Below, piece by piece: positions 8,171-16,343 of a stretch of 63,923 bases of DNA. The notes below the pieces were generated by a model. That model saw only the letters and a list, made by a program, of their open reading frames with translations. It was not told the DNA's origin and did not search any database. Position 1 is the stretch's first letter; every line of letters starts with the position of its first letter. The stretch lies in the NCBI RefSeq assembly GCF_042682565.1, contig NZ_JBHUIC010000002.1; one strand, 5' to 3'. This DNA comes from Pistricoccus aurantiacus. GTDB taxonomy: Bacteria; Pseudomonadota; Gammaproteobacteria; Pseudomonadales; Halomonadaceae. Both the position numbers and the translations under genes were made by a program.

Positions 8171-8256
8171 GGAGGTCGGTCTCCTTTGAATGAGCGTAGA
8201 CGCAGTCATTCGGCATGCGCAAAAGAACGGTTTGAGCGTCATGAAAACATACAAGG

Positions 8257-8282
8257 CCTCCCGACGCGATAGCGCCGGGAGG
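8257..8282 (-). terminator. Hairpin terminator after the arginine binding-protein gene
   Basis: CCTCCCG and CGGGAGG pair around 12 bases, just past the aotJ stop on the minus strand. Only a short mixed T-rich stretch follows. Confidence 0.6.
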
Positions 8283-8293
8283 TCGCGAGTCGA

Positions 8294-9085
8294 TTATTGA
8301 GCGTTGCCGCTGGCGGCGTTGTTTTCTTCAAAGTACTTGTTGCGTATCTCGTCGTAGGTGCCGTTGCTTCTGAGTTTTTCCAAAGCCTCGTTGAAGCTTT
8401 CCGCCAGTTCCGCATCGCGCTTTCGAAAAGCGATGCCAAAGCCATCGCCGAAATACTTCTTGGGCTCGGTGATCATCTCGCCGACCACCTTGTAGTCGCC
8501 CGCCTGGCTGTCGATCAGCGTGGACTTGCCCACCGGGTAGTCGAGAAAGACGATATCCAGGCGGCCCGCGTTCATGTCCAGCACGATGTCGTCCGCGGTG
8601 GAGTAGCGGTTGACCTCCACTACATCGCCGTAGACATCCGTCACGTAGTTGTCCTGCAGGGTGCCGCGCTGCACGCCGACGGTCATGCCGTCGAGATTTT
8701 CCTTGCTTGGTTCACCAATCTCCGCATCCTTGGGCGCGAACCAGGCGGACGGCGGCGTGAAATAGGGCTCCGAGAACAGCACCTGTTCCCGCCGCTGGTC
8801 GTTGATGGTCATGGAGGACATGATGGCGTCATACTTGCGCGCCATCAGCCCGGGAATGATGCCATCCCAGGCCATCACCACCCACTCGCATTGAATGCCG
8901 ATTTCCTCGCAAAGCGCATTGCCCAGATCGATGTCGAAACCGGTCAGTTCGCCGCTCGGGGTGCGATATTCCATGGGTTCATAGGGTACGTCCACGGCAA
9001 TACGGATATCGCTTTTCGCATAGGCGCCCCCGGTGACCAGTAGCGTGCCGAGCAGACCGGCGGTAAGAGCTAGCTTGAGTTTCAT
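8294..9085 (-). CDS. aotJ: Amino-acid ABC transporter substrate-binding protein (arginine/ornithine type)
   Basis: A 263-residue periplasmic protein of the HisJ/ArtJ/AotJ class that delivers basic amino acids to its permease. The ATG at 9085 follows AGGG and opens a signal peptide (1-23, AYA|KS). The family regions RIAVDVPYEPMEY, GFDIDLGNALCEE and VMAWDGIIPGLM are present. It follows the permease genes after 177 bases, so it may also have its own promoter. The link to arginine rests on the upstream astE and on similarity to the Pseudomonas aot cluster. Confidence 0.85.
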   Translation of the reverse strand: MKLKLALTAGLLGTLLVTGGAYAKSDIRIAVDVPYEPMEYRTPSGELTGFDIDLGNALCEEIGIQCEWVVMAWDGIIPGLMARKYDAIMSSMTINDQRREQVLFSEPYFTPPSAWFAPKDAEIGEPSKENLDGMTVGVQRGTLQDNYVTDVYGDVVEVNRYSTADDIVLDMNAGRLDIVFLDYPVGKSTLIDSQAGDYKVVGEMITEPKKYFGDGFGIAFRKRDAELAESFNEALEKLRSNGTYDEIRNKYFEENNAASGNAQ

Positions 9086-9262
9086 GGCAATTCCCTGCAT
9101 TGATAAAGGTTGTAACGACCGGGACGATAACCCCTGGACGCCCTAATCTGACATGTTCAACCTAGCCTAACTCGGCGACGCAAGGAAGATGCCTAGCGTT
9201 GATGTCGGAGGTAAAAGCCAACGTTCGTTTGAACACCGGACATGGAGTGAAACGCAGGACCG

Positions 9263-9994
9263 TCAACTGGCGGGCTTTAGATGGGCCAGCAGGCGTTTCT
9301 CCAGAAAGCGAAACAGGAACAGGATACTGAAGGTCAGGCAAAGGTAGATCGCCGCCACGAACAGGAAGGCATCGAAAGGCGCGTAGAAACGCGCATAGAC
9401 AAAGCGTGCGGCGCCGGTCAAGTCCATCAGGGTGACGACGCTGGCGATGGCGCTGGCGTGCAGCATGAAGATGACTTCGTTACCGTAGACCGGCAGCGCC
9501 CGTCGAAAGGCGCTGGGCAGCACGATGCGGCGCATCATCAGACTTTGGGACATGCCGTAGGCTCTGGCCGCTTCGATCTCGCCCCGGGCTGTGGCCTTGA
9601 TCGCGCCGTGAAAGATTTCCGTGGTATAGGCGGCGGTATTGAGGGTAAAGGCGATCAGCGCCGGCATGAAGGGGTCTTCGAGAATCACCCACAGCCAAGT
9701 GTCCTGAATGCCCTCGACGAAGACCACACCGTAATAGATGAGATACAGCTGCACCAGCAGCGGTGTACCGCGAAATACATAGGTATAGAAGAAGATCGGC
9801 AGCTTGATGAATCGATGCTTCGAGCCACGTCCGATCGCCAGGGGCACCGCCAGCACCAGACCAATCAACAGGGACAGAAAGACCAACTGCGTTGTGGTGA
9901 CCAGACCTTCCCAGTAATAGCCAAGGGTCTGCAGGGTGAAGATGCTGTTCTCCGCCAGCAGCCCCGTCAGCCAGGTGTTCAGGGATTCCATCAT
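9263..9994 (-). CDS. aotM: Amino-acid ABC transporter permease, AotM/HisM type
   Basis: A 243-residue inner-membrane permease with about five helices. The EAA loop (GEIEAARAYGMS, then RIVLPSAFRRALP) contacts the ATPase. The true start is the ATG at 9994, which overlaps the TGA of the preceding permease (ATGA) and is preceded by GGGGAG. A longer open frame runs back through the upstream gene and is rejected. Confidence 0.9.
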   Translation of the reverse strand: MMESLNTWLTGLLAENSIFTLQTLGYYWEGLVTTTQLVFLSLLIGLVLAVPLAIGRGSKHRFIKLPIFFYTYVFRGTPLLVQLYLIYYGVVFVEGIQDTWLWVILEDPFMPALIAFTLNTAAYTTEIFHGAIKATARGEIEAARAYGMSQSLMMRRIVLPSAFRRALPVYGNEVIFMLHASAIASVVTLMDLTGAARFVYARFYAPFDAFLFVAAIYLCLTFSILFLFRFLEKRLLAHLKPAS

Positions 9995-10698
9995 GCCTGG
10001 TTCTCCCCGAAACCGACGCTGTAGCGCTTCTGCAGCCAGGCGAAAATCCATTCCGACACGCTGGCGATCAGCAGATAGATGGCGCCGACGATCAGCATGA
10101 AGGTGAAGGGCTCCCGAGTGGCCTTGGAGGCTTCCGCAGCGACTCGCACCATGTCGGAAAGTCCAATGATCGATACCAGGGCGGTGGTCTTGAGCAGCAC
10201 CATCCAGTTGTTGGAAAGCCCGGGCAGGGCGTGGCGCATCATCAGCGGAAAGCGGATGCGTCGAAACACCAGCCACTGACTCATGCCGTAGGCGCGCCCT
10301 GCTTCGATCTGACCGCTGTCCACGGCGAGAAAGGCGCCGCGAAAGGTTTCCCCCATATAGGCGCCGAAGATCAGGCCGATAGTGATCACCCCGGCGACGA
10401 ATTCGTTGACGTTGATGAAGATATCGACGCCGAACCGATCATATAGCCAGTCCGTGAATATATTGATACCGATCTGGCCGCCGAAGAAAAACAGCATCAT
10501 CAGCACCAGATCCGGCACGCCGCGAATGATGGTGGTGTAGAGAGTGCCGAGACGATGCAACAGCCAGTTGCGAGACATCTTGGCACTGGCGGTGACCAGA
10601 CCCAGCACAACGGCCAGAATCAGCGACAGCACCGCCAGTTCGATGGTGACCAGAGCGCCATCCAGCAGACGCGGGCCGTAACCGTGCAGGTCGATCAT
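9991..10698 (-). CDS. aotQ: Amino-acid ABC transporter permease, AotQ/HisQ type
   Basis: A 235-residue permease, partner of the next gene. It begins MIDLHGYGPRLLDGALVTIE, as HisQ/ArtQ/AotQ proteins do. It contains the EAA loop (GQIEAGRAYGMS) and about five hydrophobic segments. It is 18 bases after the ATPase gene and overlaps aotM by 4 bases. Confidence 0.9.
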   Translation of the reverse strand: MIDLHGYGPRLLDGALVTIELAVLSLILAVVLGLVTASAKMSRNWLLHRLGTLYTTIIRGVPDLVLMMLFFFGGQIGINIFTDWLYDRFGVDIFINVNEFVAGVITIGLIFGAYMGETFRGAFLAVDSGQIEAGRAYGMSQWLVFRRIRFPLMMRHALPGLSNNWMVLLKTTALVSIIGLSDMVRVAAEASKATREPFTFMLIVGAIYLLIASVSEWIFAWLQKRYSVGFGENQA

Positions 10699-10716
10699 GA
10701 AGCTCTCCTTCCGCCC

Positions 10717-11487
10717 TTAGTGCTTGGGTGCCAGAAACTGCTTGAGCCGTTCGGAACGCGGGCTGTCCAGCACGTCCCGCGGCGCGCCGGCTTCCTCCAC
10801 GACTCCCTGATGCAGGTACATGACCTGGGTGGAAACGTCCCGGGCAAACGCCATCTCGTGAGTCACCACGATCATGGTGCGACCTTCCTTGGCGAGATCT
10901 CGCATGACCTTGAGCACGTCTCCCACCAGTTCCGGGTCCAGCGCCGAGGTTGGCTCGTCGAACAGCATGACTTCCGGATCCATGGCCAAGGCGCGAGCAA
11001 TGGCGCCGCGCTGCTGTTGGCCGCCGGACATCTGCGCCGGATAGTAGTCCGCGCGCTCGCCAAGCCCCACTCGTTCGAGCAAGCCTCGCGCCTGTTCGAT
11101 CGCTTCCTTCCTTGATTTTCCCAGCACGTGGATCGGCGCTTCAGTAACGTTTTCCAGCAGCGTCATGTGCGCCCAGAGGTTGAAGTTCTGGAACACCATG
11201 GAAAGCTTGGCGCGCATGCGTACCACCTGGCGCCAGTCTGCCGGTTCGCGACCGTGCCGGGTTTCCTTGAAGCGGATTTGTTCGCCATGCATGAACAGTT
11301 CGCCCTCGTTGGGCTGTTCGAGCAGGTTCATGCAGCGCAGGAAAGTGCTCTTGCCGGAGCCGGAAGCGCCGATCAGGGTGATGACATCGCCCTTGTGAGC
11401 TTGCAACGATAGCCCCTTCAGCACTTCGACATCGCCAAAACGCTTCTTGATATTGCGAACTTCCAGGGGAATGGGCGTCTCGGCCAT
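10717..11487 (-). CDS. aotP: Amino-acid ABC transporter ATP-binding protein
   Basis: A 256-residue ATPase of the HisP/ArtP/AotP group. It has Walker A GASGSGKS, the group-typical FNLWAHMTLLENV after the Q-loop, signature MSGGQQQR, Walker B VMLFDEPTSALD and the H-loop THEM. The ATG at 11487 is preferred over a TTG seven codons earlier, which lacks an SD. It is first in the transporter operon, 251 bases after astE. Confidence 0.92.
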   Translation of the reverse strand: MAETPIPLEVRNIKKRFGDVEVLKGLSLQAHKGDVITLIGASGSGKSTFLRCMNLLEQPNEGELFMHGEQIRFKETRHGREPADWRQVVRMRAKLSMVFQNFNLWAHMTLLENVTEAPIHVLGKSRKEAIEQARGLLERVGLGERADYYPAQMSGGQQQRGAIARALAMDPEVMLFDEPTSALDPELVGDVLKVMRDLAKEGRTMIVVTHEMAFARDVSTQVMYLHQGVVEEAGAPRDVLDSPRSERLKQFLAPKH

Positions 11488-11738
11488 ATAAGAGTGGCTC
11501 CAATTCAATGAGCATGATTCTCAAAAAGAAATCGCTGGTAGATCGCCGACGTGAAAGAGGGCGATTCTACCAAGCCCATCGACAAGAGAAAGGCCCGAAT
11601 TGAGGAACTGGCTGGCGCTTGCGGTTTGGATGACAGGGAAAAACGCGCATGGAGATACCTGTAGGTTATTATTGGATGACAGGACTATCTTTTTACCAAC
11701 TATCTGGTTGCCAACTATCGTTTCAAGATTTCCAGGAT

Positions 11739-12731
11739 TCAGGTCCTGGGCGGCGTCGTCGCTGCTACCAGCAGCGCCGCACGAGCGCCAATTTCCACTT
11801 CGGCGTTGGGAAACACCACTGCCAGAGGCGTATTGCCGACCCGGCACTCACCGGCTGTTGCATCTCTGGCCAGACATCGACCCGGGGCGAATTCGGTGAA
11901 GTTTGGGGTATCCTCGGCGAAGCACAGACTGAAATCCTCGGACTCCCGCATCAATTCCCGCTCGACCTGAAAAAACGCCATACGTGAGGGCGCCGCCGAG
12001 GCAGGCAAGACGCCTTCCGCCAACGCTTTCAGCAGCTCGCTCATGGGGCGCAGGGCGGTCAGGTCATTGTGGCCAAATTCCGCGACCTTGCCTAGTTCCA
12101 GCGTAAACGCTTGAGCGCCATGGTAGTGGCGAGAGTAGTGAGAGAAGGTCCAGCTATGGCAGTGCTGATGCAGTACCGCCTGCAGGCCCGCGCCGGCCAG
12201 CCAGTGCCACTGGCTTTCTTCCGTGGGCGGTCCTTCACCGTAGGGTTCCACCGCGAAGCGAGGATAGCGGCTGTCGCGAATCGCCGTATGCATGTCGTAA
12301 TGCAGCGGGGGGTGATCCGTATGCCGCGCGTAGAAAGCGTCCACCGTCGCCATCAGTTCCCGAGCACGGTCCGGCTCGGGGCCGCTTTCTTCCAGATCGC
12401 GTCGAAACAGCCGATTGAGATTGGTATTGATAAAGCGCTGGCCGGCGGCGATGGCAGGCAGATTGCCGAGCAGGATCAACAGCGGCGCCCCCAGACGAAC
12501 CTGTCCGGTTTCGAGCGCCGCCAGCAGCTCGCCGACCAGTTCGATGGGCGCGGTCTCATTGCCGTGAATACCCGCGGAAACGACACAGGAATAAGCTTCC
12601 GGCTGCGAAGTATCCGGCACCAGTTCCAGCATGCCGGATCCCAGCAGCCGATAGCGTCCGTTTGCAAGACCTCCGGTCCGTGAGCGAGGCGTTTTTCCTT
12701 CGAGGCTAAGATCGAGCCAATCGCTCAGCAT
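11739..12731 (-). CDS. astE: Succinylglutamate desuccinylase (AstE/aspartoacylase family)
   Basis: A 330-residue zinc enzyme that releases succinate and glutamate in the last step of the arginine succinyltransferase (AST) pathway. GIHGNETAP supplies the zinc His and Glu. DMHTAI and ELGKVAEFG are further active-site regions. The ATG at 12731 follows AGGAGGG, and an upstream TTG is not needed. The downstream Aot-type transporter supports a role in arginine use. No other ast genes are in the window. Another AspA-type amidohydrolase activity cannot be excluded. Confidence 0.85.
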   Translation of the reverse strand: MLSDWLDLSLEGKTPRSRTGGLANGRYRLLGSGMLELVPDTSQPEAYSCVVSAGIHGNETAPIELVGELLAALETGQVRLGAPLLILLGNLPAIAAGQRFINTNLNRLFRRDLEESGPEPDRARELMATVDAFYARHTDHPPLHYDMHTAIRDSRYPRFAVEPYGEGPPTEESQWHWLAGAGLQAVLHQHCHSWTFSHYSRHYHGAQAFTLELGKVAEFGHNDLTALRPMSELLKALAEGVLPASAAPSRMAFFQVERELMRESEDFSLCFAEDTPNFTEFAPGRCLARDATAGECRVGNTPLAVVFPNAEVEIGARAALLVAATTPPRT

Positions 12732-12836
12732 ATCGAACCCTCCTGTCGCTCTCGTCGTTGGTCGCAAGAAAAGGCCGCGCCGCGCGCAAGCGCTTCATAG
12801 AGAATACTTCACCAAGAGTGCTTCATCGAAAGTACC

Positions 12837-13280
12837 TCATTGACGATGCTCTTCCATCTCATGACGATAAACGTCCTTGAGCTGCTGCTTCTGCTCCTCT
12901 TCCAGATAGCGTCCGGCAAGTTGAAATACCTCGTGCTCTTCCTCGTCCAGATGGTGAGTCACCAGATGTTGAAGCTGCTTGGCATGACTCAGCCAACTGG
13001 GCGAGCTGTAATCCGTGGCTTCCAGGGTTTCGATCAGCTCGTCGATCTCGTGATGCTCCGCCACGCTGTGACGGGCTTTTTCCTGGGTGGCGTCATGCTC
13101 CATCATGGGAATGTAGAGCGCGCGCTCTTCCGCCGCGGCGTGGGATTGAAGCTCGCTCTTGACCTTGCCGAACAGTTCCTCCCTTCCTTCACTGGCGCCT
13201 TCGGTTCGGACCAGCAGATCGAGCAGCGTACGTTGAGTGTCATGATCTTCCCGTAGGGCTTCGAATAGAGTCACGGTCAT
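12837..13280 (-). CDS. Hemerythrin (HHE) domain protein
   Basis: A 147-residue all-helical protein with two HHE-type repeats. Candidate iron ligands are His14 (REDHDTQ), the AAAEERALY glutamates, HSVAEHHEID, and LVTHHLDEEEHEVF. Such proteins bind a di-iron centre and are linked to oxygen, nitric oxide or oxidative-stress responses. No signal peptide is present, so it is cytoplasmic. It stands alone. Confidence 0.85.
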   Translation of the reverse strand: MTVTLFEALREDHDTQRTLLDLLVRTEGASEGREELFGKVKSELQSHAAAEERALYIPMMEHDATQEKARHSVAEHHEIDELIETLEATDYSSPSWLSHAKQLQHLVTHHLDEEEHEVFQLAGRYLEEEQKQQLKDVYRHEMEEHRQ

Positions 13281-13461
13281 GGCTCCTGAGTCGTTGATTT
13301 ATCACGTTTTGATTGGCTGCAACGATTGAATCATTGCTATACAAAAATTAATCAACAATCGACTGGTTGTCCAATTTTATCCGACCGCCCAAAAACAAGG
13401 ATGAAGTGTCGGCTTTACCGCGCGATAATCGAACGATCGGTTCAGCAAGGGAGTGTATGGA

Positions 13462-14787
13462 TTGAACGTGTTGATGTTTACCAACACCTATTACCCTATC
13501 GTGGGCGGCGTCAGCGAGTCGGTGCAGCGGCTCAAGTCCCGGCTGCAGGTCATGGGGCACCGGGTATTGGTGGTGGCGCCCAAGCTCGAAGGCCAGCCTG
13601 AAAAAGAGGATGACGTGGTCAGGGTACTGGCGGTGCAGAATTTCAACGGCAGCGATTTTTCGCTGCCGGTGCCGATTCCGGGTCAGCTTTACGAGGCGAT
13701 CGAGGCCTTCGAGCCGGATATCGTGCATTCCCACCATCCTTTTCTACTGGGCGACACCGCCGCACGAGCCGCGGAAACCTACAAGCTGCCACTGATCTTT
13801 TCCCATCACACACTCTACGAACACTACACCCATTACGTACCCGGGGATTCTCCTCGCATGCAGCGCTTCGCCATTGCCCTGTCCACGGAATATACCCATC
13901 TGTGCGATGCGGTCATCGCCCCCAGCGAGAGCGTACGTCAACTGCTGCAGGAACGTAATGCCAACCCGGTGGTGGCAGTAGTACCCAGCGGTGTCGATAC
14001 CGAACGCTTCGGCCAGGGAGACGGCAGCGAGCTGCGTCGGCGTCTGGGGATCGCCCCAGGGGCGTTCGTCGTCGGACATGTGGGTCGGCTCGCCAAGGAG
14101 AAAAACCTGCCGTTTCTTGCCCAGGCGCTGGTGGAATTGCTCAGTCGTCGAGACGACGTGCATTTTCTGGTGGTCGGCGATGGCGACGCGCGAAACACCA
14201 TCGAGGAAATTGCCGAAACGAACGGCGTGGCGGCACGGGTGCATTTTACCGGCAAACTGCAGGGGCAGACGCTGATCGATGCCTACCATGCCATGCAGGC
14301 CTTTGCCTTCGCGTCGCATAGCGAAACCCAGGGCATGGTGCTGGTGGAGGCCATGGCCGCAGGACTGCCGGTGGTGGCGGTAGACGCGCCGGGGGTGCGG
14401 GAAGTGCTGCGAGATGGCTGCAACGGCTATTTGCTGGCGGAAGACGACGTCCAGGCCATGGCGGACGCCTTGATGGAGCTGGTGGAAGACCCGGAGCGCC
14501 TTGCGAAGATGCGCCACCAGGCGCTGATGGTGGCGCAGGAGTTCGACGAAAGCCGCTGCGCCCGGCTGTGTTTGACGCTTTACCGCCAGGCCATTGCCGG
14601 CGGTGGGCCGGTCAGTCACGCGGACGACGGCACCTGGGAGCGGGTGCGTGGCCGACTCGGCGCGGAATGGCACATGCTGTGTCACCGAGGAAGAATCCTG
14701 CGTAGCCTGTTTCAAAGCATGCCAAATCAGCCGCTACTGCAGCAGCCCTTGCTCAAGAAGGATGAGGAACTGCTGCCCAAGCAATAA
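13462..14787 (+). CDS. Glycosyltransferase family 4 (GT-B fold)
   Basis: About 441 residues. The TTG at 13462, nine bases after AAGGGAG, starts at LNVLMFTNTYYP, the normal first strand. A GTG at 13453 would add three residues but overlaps the SD. The N-terminal glycine loop GGVSES binds acceptor. The C-terminal domain has VGRLAKEKNL and the GT4 motif SETQGMVLVEAMAAG, whose Glu residues hold the sugar nucleotide. It resembles mannosyl/glucosyl-diacylglycerol synthases, so a glycolipid or compatible-solute role is possible but not shown. It is monocistronic. Confidence 0.82.
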   Translation: MNVLMFTNTYYPIVGGVSESVQRLKSRLQVMGHRVLVVAPKLEGQPEKEDDVVRVLAVQNFNGSDFSLPVPIPGQLYEAIEAFEPDIVHSHHPFLLGDTAARAAETYKLPLIFSHHTLYEHYTHYVPGDSPRMQRFAIALSTEYTHLCDAVIAPSESVRQLLQERNANPVVAVVPSGVDTERFGQGDGSELRRRLGIAPGAFVVGHVGRLAKEKNLPFLAQALVELLSRRDDVHFLVVGDGDARNTIEEIAETNGVAARVHFTGKLQGQTLIDAYHAMQAFAFASHSETQGMVLVEAMAAGLPVVAVDAPGVREVLRDGCNGYLLAEDDVQAMADALMELVEDPERLAKMRHQALMVAQEFDESRCARLCLTLYRQAIAGGGPVSHADDGTWERVRGRLGAEWHMLCHRGRILRSLFQSMPNQPLLQQPLLKKDEELLPKQ

Positions 14788-14803
14788 GCCCGGATCGTGC
14801 CAC

Positions 14804-15490
14804 TCAATGGCGGCCCTTGCGCTGGCGTCGATCCGCGTAGCGCTTGGCCAGAAACAACACCAGTACCGCCAGCAGTATGCCCCCGAGAGCCATCAGCAGT
14901 TCGCGCTGACTGTCCGCGCTGACGAGATTGCCCAGCTGGCTTCCCAGCAGCGTCACGCCAACGATTCCCGGAGCGATGCCCAGCACGGAACCGATCAGAT
15001 AGTCGCGAAATTTAAGATGAAAGGCGCCGGCCATCATGTTGGTCAAGGTGAAAGGCGCCAAGGGCAGCAGATTGATCACCACCATCGTACGGATTCCGCG
15101 GCCCGAGAGATAACGCGACAGCCCCTTGAGCCGTTTGCCGCCGTAGGCCAGTAGCGCATCACGCCCCAGCTTGCGGCCCACCCAGTAGTTCAATACCGAC
15201 GCGGCCATGGTGCCCGCCAAGGCATAGCCGAATCCCCACCAGGGTCCGAACAGCAGGCCGGTCAAGGCCACCAGCAGGCTCAAAGGAAAGATGACCAGGG
15301 AGGCAAGCGCATAGGTCGCCATCACCGCCAGTATCGCCCAGGGCGCGTCCCGCCAGTCGGCGATGTTGTTCACCAGATCCAGCAGCACCTGAACATTGAG
15401 CAGATCCTGCATGGATAGCCATTGCCACATTAGGCCCAAGCCAACGAGAACCACCAGGGCGGCAATAAGGATTCCGAGAGGACGAGACAT
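14804..15490 (-). CDS. TVP38/TMEM64 (DedA-like) membrane protein
   Basis: A 228-residue protein with about six hydrophobic segments and the VTT-domain core (PWWGFGYALAGTMAASVLNY, about residues 86-105, then the charged GRKLGRDAL). Relatives act in membrane or lipid homeostasis, and some DedA-like proteins move lipid carriers. It ends 16 bases from the convergent glycosyltransferase and starts 53 bases after mtfA. Confidence 0.82.
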   Translation of the reverse strand: MSRPLGILIAALVVLVGLGLMWQWLSMQDLLNVQVLLDLVNNIADWRDAPWAILAVMATYALASLVIFPLSLLVALTGLLFGPWWGFGYALAGTMAASVLNYWVGRKLGRDALLAYGGKRLKGLSRYLSGRGIRTMVVINLLPLAPFTLTNMMAGAFHLKFRDYLIGSVLGIAPGIVGVTLLGSQLGNLVSADSQRELLMALGGILLAVLVLFLAKRYADRRQRKGRH

Positions 15491-15543
15491 GAAGCGTGGC
15501 GTTTCCAGGCAGTAACGAGGCGAGTCAGTATACGGCAGCGGTG

Positions 15544-16338
15544 CTAGGGCCTAAAGCGCCTAGGCAGCGGATCCTGGCGAAAGTATCGGACGAGCAGGGC
15601 GTAAAGCGCAGGATAGGCATCGTCGAGAATCCTTGGCGCGGTGAAGAAGTACTCGCAGCACACGGCGAAGCATTCACCGGGGTGACTTGCCGCATAGTCG
15701 TCGATGGGGGGTTCCCTGCCTTGGGCGAGATGCGCCTGAAGATCTTGCCAGACGGCGGTGAACACGCGATGCCATTCGCGGGGGTCGATATCCCGCGGCA
15801 GCGGCGGGAAGCCGTCCGCGTCCGGAGAGTTGCCCAGGTCGAGCTTGTGGGAAGCTTCGTGAATCATCACGTTGAAACCGTTCAGGTCGCCGCTTTCCAT
15901 CAGATCCGGAAACGCGATCACGATCGGCCCCTGATAGGAGGTCTCGCCGGCGCGTTCGTCCACGTATTCGTGCATCACGCCGAATTCATCCATCTCCTCC
16001 ACATGACGCTTGAAGGCTTCCGGCAGGATCAGGATTTCATGGAAGTTGGCGAAGGCTTCGCGATGTTCCCGCTCCGTCCAGCCCAGGGTCAGCAGGCAGG
16101 CCTGGGCGGCAAGGGCAAGCCGAGCGGGCAGATCGAAAGGGACGTCAAGCTCGGGATGCAGGCTCAGGCGTTTGTCGAACAGAAAGCGCCAGGCGCGTGG
16201 GCCCAGCCGTGAGGCCTCTTCTTCCGTGAGCGCCGCCAGCAGCGGCAGGCGAGCACGGCTCTCGCGCCAGGCCTCGTCGGGGAAAGGATGGCGAGCCTCG
16301 AAGTAGCGCTCCCGAGCGCGCCGCCAGGCCCTTAACAT
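15544..16338 (-). CDS. mtfA: Zinc-dependent peptidase MtfA (M90)
   Basis: A 264-residue cytosolic metallopeptidase. HEASH at 160-164 is the HExxH zinc motif, followed downstream by GECFAVCCEYFF, whose Glu completes the site. In E. coli, MtfA binds the glucose repressor Mlc; whether that applies here is unknown. It starts 5 bases after the GNAT/nitrilase fusion gene, so the two are co-expressed. Confidence 0.88.
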   Translation of the reverse strand: MLRAWRRARERYFEARHPFPDEAWRESRARLPLLAALTEEEASRLGPRAWRFLFDKRLSLHPELDVPFDLPARLALAAQACLLTLGWTEREHREAFANFHEILILPEAFKRHVEEMDEFGVMHEYVDERAGETSYQGPIVIAFPDLMESGDLNGFNVMIHEASHKLDLGNSPDADGFPPLPRDIDPREWHRVFTAVWQDLQAHLAQGREPPIDDYAASHPGECFAVCCEYFFTAPRILDDAYPALYALLVRYFRQDPLPRRFRP

Positions 16339-16343
16339 GGCCC

